DNA of 64,000 nt from Basidiobolus meristosporus CBS 931.73 (GCA_002104905.1 MCFE01000389.1:1-64000), one strand, 5' to 3'. Counted from the first letter of the stretch, positions 54,876-64,000 are shown. A program made the numbers and translations. Notes: generated from the sequence alone by a model not told the origin.

Positions 54876-57146
54876 ATGAGTAGTCCACGCGTAGTTGCAC
54901 TTCTTGATAACGTTAAGAGGCCAACAAGAAAGATCGACTTCCCAACCACCGGAGTCAGCAAGAAGTCTATCAGCGTATCTGAGATTTACGGGGAGAATGT
55001 GTTTACCCTGAAGTCCATGTCCAAGGCGTTACCCAAGCCAATCTTTGCTCAGTTCATTAAGCAGGTGAAGGGTCGCCAAACTTTGGACAAAGCTACCGCC
55101 GATGCTATTGCTCATGCTGTTCGTATCTGGGCCACTGAGCGCGGCGCCACCCACTTCACTCACTGGTTCCAGCCTCAAACTGGAACAACTGCTGAAAAGC
55201 ACGACTCCTTCCTCACTTTAAGATCTATTCATGGTCCCACAGGTGAAGAAGTCCACGCTATGGACTCGTTTTCAGGAACCCAGCTGCTCCAAGCGGAGCC
55301 CGATGCCTCAAGCTTCCCATCCGGGGGAATGAGAACCACATTCGAGGCCAGAGGCTACACAGTGTGGGACACCACCAGTCCCATGTTCATCCAGCCCGGT
55401 CCCCACAACACCTCAATCCTGTACATTCCCTCGGTGTTCATCTCATACAACGGAGATGCCTTGGATGAGAAGACAGTGCTGCTCAGGTCCAGTGAGGCCG
55501 TGTCCAAGGCCGCCTGCCGCCTCTTGAACCTCATCAAGCCTGTCCCAGCCGGCGTGCCACCATATGTCCAGCGCGTGTACTCCACGCTCGGAACGGAGCA
55601 GGAGTTCTTCCTGATTGACCGTGCATTATATGCTCTTCGTCCAGATCTCAAGATCTGTGGTCGCGCTCTCTTCGGTAACCTTCCGCCGAAGCACCAACAG
55701 ATGGAGGACCACTACTTTGGCCAGATGCCAAGCAGAGTGATCGCCACCTTGAGCGAGACTGAGCTGGAGAGTTACAAACTCGGGGTCCCAATCAAGACCA
55801 GACACAACGAGGTTGCCCCATCGCAGTTTGAGATGGCGCCAATCTTCGAGGAGGCCTCGATCGCGGTTGATCACAACTTGATCACCATGGAGGTGCTCCA
55901 CAAGGTGGCGCACAGACACAACCTGAAGGTCCTATTCCACGAGAAGCCGTTCAAGGGAATCAATGGATCTGGCAAGCACTGCAACTGGTCGCTCTCCACG
56001 GACCGCGGGGAGAACCTGCTTGACCCCACGGTCAAGCCAGAGACCAACTACCAATTCCTTCTGTTCCTTGTTGCCGTACTTCACGCGGTGCACAAGCATG
56101 GTGGTCTTCTGCGCACCACCATTTCCAGTGCGTCGAACGATCATCGCCTTGGAGCGGCTGAAGCGCCGCCTGGAATCGTGTCCGCCTTCCTGGGCGAGCA
56201 GTTGAGCGAGGTCCTTGATGCGGTGGAGGAGGCCCGCCCTATCAAGACTTTCTCCCGACCCCATATCCAATCGGTGAAGCTTGGAGGCACTAGTCTCGAC
56301 GTCAAGGTTGCCTCACTTCCCAGCATCACCCGTGATCTGACCGATCGTAATCGTACATCTCCATTCGCCTTCACCGGGAACAAGTTCGAGTTCCGTGCGG
56401 TTGGATCCAAACAGTCCCCCTCGTTCCCAGTCACTGTACTCAACGCGGCTGTGGCCTCTGCCCTCAACGAGATCACCGAGGAACTGATCAAGGAGAAGGG
56501 TGACAAGCCGATGGTCTCGGACGCTGACAAACTCAACGTCATCAAGAAGTACATCGCCTCCACCAAGCCCATCCGCTTCGAGCGGGACAACTACTCCGAT
56601 GAGTGGGTGCAGGAGGCCGAACGCCGCGGACTTCCCAACCTCAGGAACTCTCCAGATGCATTCGAGCAGCTGATGACTGCTGAATCGAAGAAGATGCTGG
56701 TCGAGGAGACCGGGGTGTTCACCGAGTCTGAACTCAACTCCAGATACCATATTTTGAACGAACGGTATGCCAAGGATTTGATTGTGGAGGCCAACACGCT
56801 GAAAACCTTGGTCCAGCAACAAATCTTACCCAGCGCCTATGAGTACAGAAAAGATCTCGCTCTGTCGGCCTCGGCGCTGGATAACTTGGGTATCGATGCG
56901 GCAGCAGAAAAGAAGCTTCTCACGCAGATGAGCTCGATCGTAAATGAGCTCCAGGATAAGACCGAGGAGTTGGTCAAATCCGTCGATACTGTCGAACAAA
57001 GCGACCATCACGACCAAGCACACGGGGCATGCAAGCAGATCCTTCCCACCATGGGCATCGTACGCTCCCTTGCGGATAAGTTGGAAGAGTTGGTGGCCGA
57101 CAAGTTCTGGAGCTTGCCAAAGAATACGGAATTACTATTTTACTGA
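54876..57146 (+). CDS. glutamine synthetase type III, copy B (756 aa)
   Basis: Same enzyme as copy A, with all the same motifs. It starts MSSPRVVALLDNVKRPTRK and ends TELLFY with no intron. It is three residues longer near the N terminus (a GVSKKS stretch where copy A has HGK). Residues 131-627 are identical to copy A; within this tract I found only a few silent base differences (near 56,434, 56,661 and 56,731). In the last 100 residues the two proteins differ strongly (LSASALDNLGIDAAAE versus LGAKCMSDIGVDASAE), so they may differ in oligomer contacts or regulation. Upstream of residue 131 nucleotide differences are frequent. Both copies look functional. The pattern suggests gene conversion within a divergent pair. 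Confidence 0.95.
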   Translation: MSSPRVVALLDNVKRPTRKIDFPTTGVSKKSISVSEIYGENVFTLKSMSKALPKPIFAQFIKQVKGRQTLDKATADAIAHAVRIWATERGATHFTHWFQPQTGTTAEKHDSFLTLRSIHGPTGEEVHAMDSFSGTQLLQAEPDASSFPSGGMRTTFEARGYTVWDTTSPMFIQPGPHNTSILYIPSVFISYNGDALDEKTVLLRSSEAVSKAACRLLNLIKPVPAGVPPYVQRVYSTLGTEQEFFLIDRALYALRPDLKICGRALFGNLPPKHQQMEDHYFGQMPSRVIATLSETELESYKLGVPIKTRHNEVAPSQFEMAPIFEEASIAVDHNLITMEVLHKVAHRHNLKVLFHEKPFKGINGSGKHCNWSLSTDRGENLLDPTVKPETNYQFLLFLVAVLHAVHKHGGLLRTTISSASNDHRLGAAEAPPGIVSAFLGEQLSEVLDAVEEARPIKTFSRPHIQSVKLGGTSLDVKVASLPSITRDLTDRNRTSPFAFTGNKFEFRAVGSKQSPSFPVTVLNAAVASALNEITEELIKEKGDKPMVSDADKLNVIKKYIASTKPIRFERDNYSDEWVQEAERRGLPNLRNSPDAFEQLMTAESKKMLVEETGVFTESELNSRYHILNERYAKDLIVEANTLKTLVQQQILPSAYEYRKDLALSASALDNLGIDAAAEKKLLTQMSSIVNELQDKTEELVKSVDTVEQSDHHDQAHGACKQILPTMGIVRSLADKLEELVADKFWSLPKNTELLFY

Positions 57147-57314
57147 GACCCCCTAATGGATGAAATATGTACCAACAAATATGCCGCAAATCGCACACTA
57201 TCCACACTGCTCATCTGCAGTTTCCCAAAAAAATCCCTTGTAAAGTCCCATGTGTGATATCGGTGATCTCTAAAGATCACCATCTGGGAACTGTAATATC
57301 TTAATCCAAATGAA

Positions 57315-57320
57315 AATAAA
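57315..57320 (+). terminator. possible polyadenylation signal of GSIII copy B
   Basis: AATAAA 168 bases after the stop; the only clear signal before the next gene begins near 57,370. Confidence 0.35.
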
Positions 57321-57367
57321 TCATGACAGATACGCGTCAGGTAAAGCCCATAATATAACCCAAAAAA

Positions 57368-58352
57368 ATGACGTCCATTCTGGATTGTCAGCAATATCTG
57401 GAAAAATCACCAACAATTCGGGGAATTTTCACAATCACTTAAACAACTCTGTTGAATACTCTCTTGCAGTTACCAACTTTGAAGTGACCTCCTTAAAGCA
57501 GAATGTACCTTTTTCTTTTTTCCAACCCATTCAAAGGCAAACCTTACTAAATCGTGCACTTTTCCCCCTTAAGGTCTAGCTACTGGGTTTCGAACCAGAA
57601 ATTCTGGTGTAAGTACTGTAAGATCTATATAACAGACAACAAACCGGTATGTGTTGAAACGACCCCTTTCACGATGGACTCGGGAACATGGAACACTAAG
57701 CATAGTAATATTCTCGACACCATAGAGTAGGCAAATCCACGATAATGGCAAGAAGCACAAGGATAATGTCAAGTATTATCTTAGGGAAGTGGATAAGAAA
57801 TCCGAGGAAAACCGTAGGGAGCAAGACATGATGAAGATGGAATTGCGACGCATTGAAAGAGTAAGCTGGTCAGAGGACAAACCATTCACCTTGCTTGATG
57901 CTGATCTCTTTGTGACTCTTTAGGCGGCATACAAACAATACGCTCAAGACATTATTGATGGTGCCCCACCTCCAGCAATTCCTGTCAAAAGACCACCACC
58001 TCCACCTATTCCTCAATCTTCTGCATATTCGGCACCAGTACCACCACCCGAAGAGGAGAACCCCGCTGCAGACGAAGGCCCGCAAATCGGTCCATGGGTT
58101 CCAGTAGTAAAGCCCAAGCCGACGAATATCGTCAAACCTAAAGAAACTTCGGATGTTCCATATGTCGAAGACGACGAGGATGATGGTGAGGATTTGAGTG
58201 GCTTCAAAATCGTGGAAAAGACACACCCCGTTGATACGGAAGAACCTGCGGACGAAAAGGAGGAGCCCACTACCTCGCTTTTCAAAAAGAGGAAGAGCGA
58301 CTCGGCCGGTAAGAAGAGAAATATCAGGAAAAAATCAGGCACGGCTGAGTAA
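57368..58352 (+). CDS. WBP4/FBP21-like splicing factor with U1-type zinc finger, lacking WW domains
   Basis: Likely a spliceosomal protein of the WBP4 (FBP21) group, which acts with U2/U5 snRNP and Brr2. Exons 57,580-57,646, 57,726-57,860 and 57,924-58,352 are clear; a five-base first exon ATGAC at 57,368-57,372 joined over a 207-base intron would give MTYWVSNQKFWCKYC, which parallels the MADYW start of animal WBP4, for a total of 211 residues. That first exon is uncertain since its donor GTCCAT is weak. The matrin/U1 C2H2 finger is C12, C15, H29, H35 (CKYC, HDNGKKH). Then come a charged helix, a proline-rich stretch (VKRPPPPPIP), an acidic stretch, and a C-terminal block FKKRKSDSAGKKRNIRKKSG matching the WBP4 end. 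No WW domain is visible. It converges on eL13, 147 bases apart. Confidence 0.78.
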
Positions 58353-58390
58353 AGCGCTAGCCCTTTCCATCAGTCACGCATAGCCACCAC

Positions 58391-58396
58391 AATAAA
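58391..58396 (+). terminator. polyadenylation signal of the WBP4-like gene
   Basis: AATAAA 38 bases after the stop codon; another AATAAA lies at 58,456-58,461. Confidence 0.45.
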
Positions 58397-58471
58397 TCGT
58401 GTATATATACTTCGATAGACAAACAGCTCACATAGAAGATGGAATCCATTTCGACAATAAAGAACGGTTAT

Positions 58472-58477
58472 TTTATT
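58472..58477 (-). terminator. polyadenylation signal of eL13
   Basis: AATAAA on the minus strand, 23 bases after the eL13 stop codon, within the short spacer of the convergent pair. Confidence 0.5.
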
Positions 58478-58499
58478 GGAATGATACTGGTTAGGTCGC

Positions 58500-59132
58500 T
58501 TATTTCTTGACCTTTTGGGCTTCCTCTTCAGCCTTAAGCTTGGCACGCTTCTCACGGATACCGCGGTAACGTTGCTCGGAGCGAACGTTACGAAGGGTGG
58601 CGTAGGCAGAAGCATTCTTCTCCTCGTCAGTAACCTTGCGAGCCTTCTCCTTCTTGAAGACTTGGGTAACAGGCATGACGGAGCCAGAGAGTTGCTTGGC
58701 CTCAGCGAGCTCAGCAGCCTCGCTGTCACCCTTCTTGGGCTTGCCAGCCTTCTTGGGGAAGACAATAAGCTTAGCCTTGTAGGCCTTGAGACGTTGGACG
58801 TTCAAGCTGAGGGATTCCTCAGACTTGTTGCGACGACGGTGGTCGACGGAGATACCGATGGTCAAAGCTTCCTTGCGTCTGATACCAGCTACCTTGAGTT
58901 CTTCCAAGGTGAAACCCTTACCAGCTCTCAACTTGGTGTTGTACTTGATGGTAGGGCATCTGACGGCAGGTCTGAGGAGACCGTCGACGGGACGGGGGGC
59001 AATACGAGCAGCCTTTTGGACGCGATTGAGTCTTCTGCGCTTCTTGCGACCGGCTTGGTCGAACCAGGTCTTGACACGCAATTGCCAGTCCTTACGGAAG
59101 TGGTTGTTCGGCAACTGATTGTTGTGCTTCAT
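58500..59132 (-). CDS. RPL13: 60S ribosomal protein eL13 (210 aa)
   Basis: Structural protein of the large cytosolic ribosomal subunit. The start [20 protein letters not shown], then [72 protein letters not shown] and [17 protein letters not shown] match eL13 across its length; 210 residues is usual. The C terminus is lysine- and alanine-rich. There is no intron in the coding part. Upstream, a CCTTAAC branch-like site and TTCCTAG acceptor lie just before the ATG (GAAATG), so a 5' UTR intron ending three bases before the start is likely. Codon use is biased, as in highly expressed genes. Gene neighbours: WBP4-like (convergent) and eL32 (same strand, upstream). Confidence 0.96.
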   Translation of the reverse strand: MKHNNQLPNNHFRKDWQLRVKTWFDQAGRKKRRRLNRVQKAARIAPRPVDGLLRPAVRCPTIKYNTKLRAGKGFTLEELKVAGIRRKEALTIGISVDHRRRNKSEESLSLNVQRLKAYKAKLIVFPKKAGKPKKGDSEAAELAEAKQLSGSVMPVTQVFKKEKARKVTDEEKNASAYATLRNVRSEQRYRGIREKRAKLKAEEEAQKVKK

Positions 59133-59655
59133 TTCCTAGGAACGAATGGTTAAGGATGACATGTGTGTGGTGGCATCACTGGAGATGGATGCCAGCGAAG
59201 GTCTATTGATTTCATTCATATAACATCATATAAAAGGATACGGTTGTTTCAGAACAACAAGGACTTGAAGGAAAGAGAAGGAACGGCTGTACCTCACGAG
59301 AACTATTTTATAAAGCGACCAGTTAAAATCCGTGACCATTCACTTTTTATTGGTGTATTCTAGGCAAAAATTCTCTGGGATTTTTGTTACGGCGGATCGG
59401 GGAAAATTTTTCCAATCTTTCAATCATGGCGACTGCGTGGAAATCGGGTGGAATCTGGCCAAATGTCCATCAAGTTTCCCATAGATTTGGCATTTGGTTG
59501 CTCTCGAGCATCGACAACAAACATTCACTCATATATATGCTAGCAGCGTTTGTAGCACCGTGCGCTATAAACCCATATCCACCTGCACTCATCACAATCA
59601 CAACCCAATTAAGCAAACATGATTTGGTCACAATGAAGATTCGTTTCTCCAAAAG
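59133..59655 (-). promoter_or_regulatory. eL13 upstream region
   Basis: About 520 bases between eL13 and the eL32 3' end. It probably holds the eL13 5' UTR intron (acceptor at about 59,136; a candidate donor AGGTAC near 59,293) and promoter. Pieces such as TATATATGC near 59,533 could be TATA-like but are far from the start. No other gene seen. Confidence 0.4.
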
Positions 59656-59661
59656 TTTATT
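59656..59661 (-). terminator. polyadenylation signal of eL32
   Basis: AATAAA on the minus strand, 38 bases after the eL32 stop codon. Confidence 0.5.
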
Positions 59662-59698
59662 GGTATTCACAAGGGATAAAGTAAAGTGCGTACACACT

Positions 59699-60097
59699 CT
59701 AGTTCTCTTGGGTGCGAAGTCTGGCGTTAGCGTTGGTAACCTTGACATTCAATTGTTGGGCGCGCTCAACAATGGAGATGCGGTTCTTGGAGCTGACGTT
59801 GTGAGCAATCTCGGCAGCGTAGGTACGGTTTTGCATCAACAAAACTTCCAATTCCTTAACACTGGAGACGACGAACTTCTTGAAGCCATTGGGCATAAGG
59901 TGACGGGTCTTCTGGTTGGAGCCATAACCGATCTTGGGCATGGGGATTTGGCCCTTGAATCTACGACGGACACGGTTATCGATACCCTTGGGCTTTCTCC
60001 AAGACTCCTTGACGGTCTTGTAGCGGTCAGATTGATGACGCTTGAAGGGCTTAGTGCGCTTCTTGACAATAGAGACTTTGTTAACGGAAGAGACCAT
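59699..60097 (-). CDS. RPL32: 60S ribosomal protein eL32 (132 aa)
   Basis: Structural protein of the large cytosolic ribosomal subunit. [63 protein letters not shown] and [29 protein letters not shown] follow the eL32 pattern along its full length; yeast and animal proteins are 130-135 residues. The coding part is uninterrupted. A 74-base intron in the 5' UTR is well supported (donor at 60,177, TACTAAC branch site, acceptor before 60,103), leaving six bases between the splice site and the ATG. Divergent from DCP1. Confidence 0.97.
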   Translation of the reverse strand: MVSSVNKVSIVKKRTKPFKRHQSDRYKTVKESWRKPKGIDNRVRRRFKGQIPMPKIGYGSNQKTRHLMPNGFKKFVVSSVKELEVLLMQNRTYAAEIAHNVSSKNRISIVERAQQLNVKVTNANARLRTQEN

Positions 60098-60103
60098 CTT
60101 TTA

Positions 60104-60177
60104 CTACATACAATGCAACGTTAGTACGGGTCGTCGCAGATAGATGGCTGTTGATCGCTGAATGGATGCGAAATTAC
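60104..60177 (-). other. 5' UTR intron of eL32
   Basis: On the minus strand the donor is AAG|GTAATT at 60,177, the branch site TACTAAC lies at 60,126-60,120, and the acceptor TGTAG ends at 60,104. 5' UTR introns next to the start codon are common in fungal ribosomal protein genes. Confidence 0.65.
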
Positions 60178-60541
60178 CTTGCTCACGCAGCCAAATGGAT
60201 AGGGGAAGAGGAAGAACTTGGCTCGCCTATCTGAATTGTTTTAAAACTTCCCTTGGGTGCTGGAAAAAAATCAATACATCACCCCGCGATCGATCACATG
60301 ACGAGGAAGGGGCCAACCACTGGCTGATGCAGTTTACCCAACTCTCGCTCCCAAACGCGTAACTTAACCCAGAAATGTTGATCAGGCTTGAGTGTGAAAC
60401 GAGTCCAATGATCCATTGCTCCCACTCGAAATGTTGGCTAGTATCGCGTGGTGGTGGGGAAATTTTCTTACCTGCGCACTCGTCATACCAAACGCACCTT
60501 TACTCCCCGCAACCACCTAACCCCCTTCTATTTCACACCTG
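60178..60541. promoter_or_regulatory. divergent promoter region of eL32 and DCP1
   Basis: 364 bases between the eL32 5' UTR intron donor and the DCP1 ATG. A CCTAACCCCC motif lies at about 60,516-60,525, close to the DCP1 start; AACCC-type boxes are known in some fungal ribosomal protein promoters, but one copy proves little. No clear TATA box. Confidence 0.4.
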
Positions 60542-62072
60542 ATGGATCCAGAGGCCAGACGTGCCGCCAACCTTAATGTGCTGCAGCGACTCGACAGGAG
60601 AATCTCCGAAATCTTAGATAGTTCTAGCCACGTCGTGGTCTACAAGTTCGATAATGATACACAATCTTGGGTACGGTATTTCCCTTGATGAGTGACTTTA
60701 GCGCCGGAATATTCACCCCAATGTTACTTCCCGCCTCTAGACCAAGAAGAACGTGGAAGGGACCATGTTTCTATTCAAGCGGTACCACTCCACCTTCACC
60801 TCAACCCCTTGTTCCCCACCCAATGCCTGACCAGCGCTTCTTTTTCCTAGAGAGGTGTCCCCCAAATACGGCTTCTTTGTAATGAACCGACTGAGTATCG
60901 ATAACTTCATCGTTTACCTCAATGGAAACATGGATCTTCAGATAACCACCGATTTCATCATTTACAGAACTGGTGAAGGTAGTTCTACGGCCTTGCTAAT
61001 CCCTCTCTCCCCAAATTAACCTCCTCTGTTTACCAGAGGATATCCACGGAATCTGGATGTACGAAACTGCCGATCGCGAGCGTGTAGGACGTGAACTTGT
61101 CGAGTACGTACCCCGATGGAGCCTTTTTTTGGTCCCTAACTCTGGTTTCTCCTTGCATACGCTGACGTCGTTTGTTCGTGTAGCTATTGCGAGAAGGCTA
61201 AACACGAAGACATGACACCCTCAATAGTCAAGCCGACCAATGACGGGAAACACGACATTCTAGATATGCTCCAGAGAGCACGTGAAAAAAACACACCAAC
61301 ATCCCAGTCGCACGGCTCAGACCTTCAATCCCCTTCTCAGACCACGCCCGTTAACTCGAACTCAAACCCGAATCCGAGCCAGCCCGACATTCTTGGAAGC
61401 TTGTTCAAAAAAGCCAGCACCGCGTACCAACATACTTCGGGACCTCAACAAACTCCGCCAGTTCCTAGAACTACAGGCCCAGTGAGTCCAGCTACGATTT
61501 TTCCTGTCCCTCGAAAGGATTCTAATCTCTTGAAAACTAGCCAACGCCAGGGAACAGCGGTGGCACAGCTCCTGATTCTAACGTGTTGCTTAATCTTTTA
61601 CAGGGTGGCCATACCAACCCCATGGCACCTAGTCCCTCACAACTGGAAAGACCCACCATGCCCCAAATGGCACCCAACAACGTTTCCCCTCATATGCCCC
61701 TCCATATGCCACCCATCATCCCACCAAACGTGAACCAGTTTTCACCACGTCCCCCAGTGCTGCCCAACGGCATGATTGGCATGCCTCTCTTGCACCCCGC
61801 CCAAGCGCTGGATGCATCAGTGCCTGTGATTCCACCACAGCGTGTCGGCCAGAACAGGCCTTTGTCTAGAGCCGAGTATATCGGACATTACATCTACTTG
61901 TTGCAGGTATGTGTATCCTCAAATCATCATCGCCATAGATGGCAATACTCACTAACTCACCATTTCCACCCCCCCACCCCCGCCACAGAATGACCCGATT
62001 TTCGCGGACCTACTGTATCAAAGATATCTGAAGCAGGGTAGTTACGAGGAGGTGTACAGGCCCAATATGTAA
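60542..62072 (+). CDS. DCP1: mRNA-decapping enzyme subunit DCP1 (EVH1 domain), seven exons, 370 aa
   Basis: Activator of the DCP2 decapping enzyme in P-bodies. Exons 60,542-60,670, 60,741-60,781, 60,851-60,978, 61,037-61,103, 61,184-61,481, 61,541-61,906 and 61,989-62,072 join in frame; the six introns are 58-82 bases. The EVH1/WH1 fold covers about residues 1-123: ARRAANLNVLQRLDRRI, VVVYKFDNDTQSW, KKNVEGTMFLFKR, PKYGFFVMNRLSIDNF, DFIIYRTGE and DIHGIWMYETADRERVG, as in known DCP1. A long Pro/Ser/Asn-rich segment follows with three short helical leucine motifs (DILDMLQRA 146-154, DILGSLFKKA 190-199, NVLLNLLQ 235-242). The C terminus (LSRAEYIGHYIYLLQ then NDPIFADLLYQRYLKQ, about 329-360) matches the trimerisation region. 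The boundary of exon 4 (donor GTACGT at 61,104) was chosen to keep frame. Confidence 0.9.
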
Positions 62073-64000
62073 TGCCGGCACCGGCACTCGAACGGAGCCC
62101 GGGAATTCCCCTTAGACATGATCATTGTTTCTTGAGATACTTTGAATCAATCCAATGTTCCCCCTCGATGGCCTCCTTCGTTGACCACTTCTTATAAAAT
62201 TTCCGCCGGGATTTACTTGGTGACGTTGGGTTTTTTTCTCGTCGAGACCGTCTAGTTTAGTGGCTACCTAGAGTTGTCTAGAAATCAGGGGTGGCTTGGT
62301 AAGGAAGCCTTCAGGCTAGGATTCGGTTGGTACTGGGGTTACCCCGCTCATTGAGGGAATTTACCACCTTTTGGCATTCCATCTTGTGGATCCACCATGC
62401 CAACCTCATACTGTGAAAATCTGGACCGTTCTTGCTCGAGCATTTCAAGCTCTATTTAGGTCTATGGAGTGATCTCATGGATCACGATCGTGTATAAGAT
62501 ATCTTTTGTTGGTGATAGCTCAATCAAACCCGGTCAGGGTCAAGGTTGGGGTTGGGGTTGGGACTGAATTTAGGGTTTTGTCACTCAAACATCATTTAGC
62601 AAGAGATATGGAAATTTTCGACTGGACCTAAGTTTATACCCCCTTCTTTCCGAGATTATTTCCAGCATTTCTCTGTATCTACCGTAGGTATGAATGGGTT
62701 GTTTTCACTCCGTGGGCTTGCCAGAGGAAGTCCCGCCCATCTACCAGTTTCCCTGCCTTCTCGGAAGCCACTGGCCTGACTGAGCATTGTAAACAGTCTA
62801 TATGGAGCAGCTTACAAATCCACCGTAAGCCCTTGTATGGGAAGATAAAAAATTGGAATTGGAGGCGGTACATTTTATTCCTTGAGCTGGGAAATTGCCC
62901 AGTGAAAAGAATTGAATGGCATGCAAATTCCCAACATCCAGCAAAATCGAATCCCAGGTGCTGCATCAGACCACATTTATTGATACTATTAACCGATACC
63001 CTCCGGATATTGGATCATTGATGGCAATCATTTCCACCTGCATAAAATATTCAGTGTTCTACTCGGCTTCGGTGGATTTGCATTGGCAGTCCTTGATCGT
63101 TATTCAAAAAAATCCATTTTTTTTTTCAATCTCCATCCGGTTTCGGACGGTGTGAGTGGTGCGCATTTTTACCTTGATTACACATCAATCCTACACAGCA
63201 CTACCGCACAAATATGGGATGGTTGGTAAACATTATCCAGCTTTTGCAGAGTGCGAAGCGGTTCCACTCAATGGAGGAATGCACGTGCTGTCGCCAAGCC
63301 AGGAATAGCACCCACCCAAATGGGGAAATGCTCTTTAAGGTTCACCAACTCCTATATCATGGAAGACACGAAAATCCACTTGCCGTGTGAAAAGAAGCGA
63401 GTCAACCCTTGACTTTATGCAATCCTAACAACCTGTCCATATAACGCTAATCTAGGCTCCAAATTTATGGGTGGTTTGATCCAATGGGCGAAGTTATCTG
63501 ATCCAGTTCGCTGCACCGTTTATCTGATGGCTGGTAAGTCCAATCAACATTCCACTTGAAGAGGAATTCCACCTGGTGGCTCAACCATTCGGGTGATGGA
63601 ACTTTCCAGGTTCTGAGTCGACATCTGGCTTGCGGTGGCCTTGGTACACTTTATCTGATTCATCCTCGCCAATGCTGTCTTGTTTTGGCAAGGTCACTAA
63701 GGTGCAGTTGCAGTGGAATTACTCCACATAGCTTGCTTGCAGTACGTCTCGGATATTCCAATACCCAAGCCCCAAGTTAGCGAGTCTAGATAGCTAGACC
63801 AGAGAGCAGGAATAATCAGGCTGATGCGGGACAAGAGCCTGTCCAGCCTGTCTGCTCGCGTATGTTGTCACAGAGGAAGGTGGCCATCTTACGGTGTACT
63901 CATTTACAACCAGGAACCAAGTGTCCCAAGTTGAGCGTTTTAACAAGAAAGAAAAACCAGGCCTAAGCCCTGTTAGCATCCACGCGAACCGAAAAGCTGT
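62073..64000. other. no supportable gene
   Basis: About 1.9 kb of mixed-composition sequence. Small frames on both strands (for example 62,679-62,966 minus, 63,556-63,780 plus, 63,794-63,979 minus) show no motif and no consistent splice pattern. A TTGGGGTTGGGGTTGGG run lies near 62,545-62,561. It could hold the DCP1 3' UTR, the promoter of a gene beyond the window, or a gene with many introns that I cannot resolve. Confidence 0.4.

Noticed and set aside
51585-57146. Bacterial contamination or very recent bacterial transfer for the intron-free GSIII genes
   Set aside because: Both have eukaryotic TATA and AATAAA context, sit between intron-containing fungal genes and occur as a divergent pair; ancient transfer cannot be excluded but contamination is unlikely.
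57581-57605. GGTTCGAAACCC on the minus strand, like a tRNA B box
   Set aside because: It lies in the coding exon of the WBP4-like gene (YWVSNQKF) and no A box, acceptor stem or paired T-arm of correct geometry could be built around it.
58515-59153. 212-codon plus-strand frame over eL13
   Set aside because: Antisense shadow of a biased ribosomal protein gene; no family resemblance.
59384-60124. 246-codon plus-strand frame over eL32
   Set aside because: Antisense shadow; the minus frame is clearly eL32.
62240-62340. TAGTTTAGTGG resembling a tRNA A box
   Set aside because: No matching B box and no cloverleaf pairing downstream.
62679-63980. Small open frames right of DCP1 as genes
   Set aside because: No recognisable domain, no coherent splice pattern, and both strands equally open.

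Overview
The window looks like a filamentous fungus (a eukaryote). Host genes have short spliceosomal introns of 58-82 bases with GTANGT-like donors, one intron has a TACTAAC branch site, the genes include cytosolic ribosomal proteins eL13 and eL32 and the decapping factor DCP1, and the transposons include Plavaka/Tnp2-like (CACTA superfamily) elements of a kind best known from fungi. The phylum cannot be fixed by eye. Long intron-free GSIII and eL13 frames point weakly to an early-diverging lineage (Mucoromycota-like) rather than an intron-rich mushroom; this is inference.

Positions 1 to about 49,100 are a nest of transposable elements, nearly all decayed. Four Ty3/gypsy lineages or pieces are present: family D (3' half plus a 1,071-base LTR at the left edge, a solo LTR at 44,940-46,010, LTR fragments elsewhere), family B (two 5' halves at 4,770 and 14,558), family C (9,929-12,815, minus) and an integrase scrap near 14,000. 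Ty1/copia is represented by two long minus-strand elements (28,277-32,835 and 38,274-43,711), pieces at 3,440 and 12,830, a solo LTR, and one young non-autonomous LTR element (22,012-25,312) with nearly identical LTRs, a perfect 5-base target duplication and no pol. The third main player is a Plavaka-type DNA transposon whose transposase is transcribed away from an accessory gene beginning MPPK(K/N)KVK. Its copies at 7.1-9.9 kb, 18.8-21.7 kb and 27.3-44.0 kb show the same head-to-head layout; the third is split by two nested retrotransposon insertions and a tandem accessory-gene block. A foldback (long palindromic) MITE family is scattered among them.

At about 49.1 kb the composition changes sharply to a compact, higher-GC gene block: CRY-DASH photolyase/cryptochrome (+), glutamine synthetase III copy A (-), glutamine synthetase III copy B (+), a WBP4/FBP21-like U1-zinc-finger splicing factor (+), eL13 (-), eL32 (-) and DCP1 (+). 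The two GSIII genes are head-to-head across a 1,029-base intergenic region rich in GATA-type sites and share an almost identical central tract of about 1.4-1.5 kb, which suggests gene conversion or a recent inverted duplication with diverged ends. eL32 and DCP1 share a 444-base divergent promoter region. No gene could be supported between 62,073 and 64,000.
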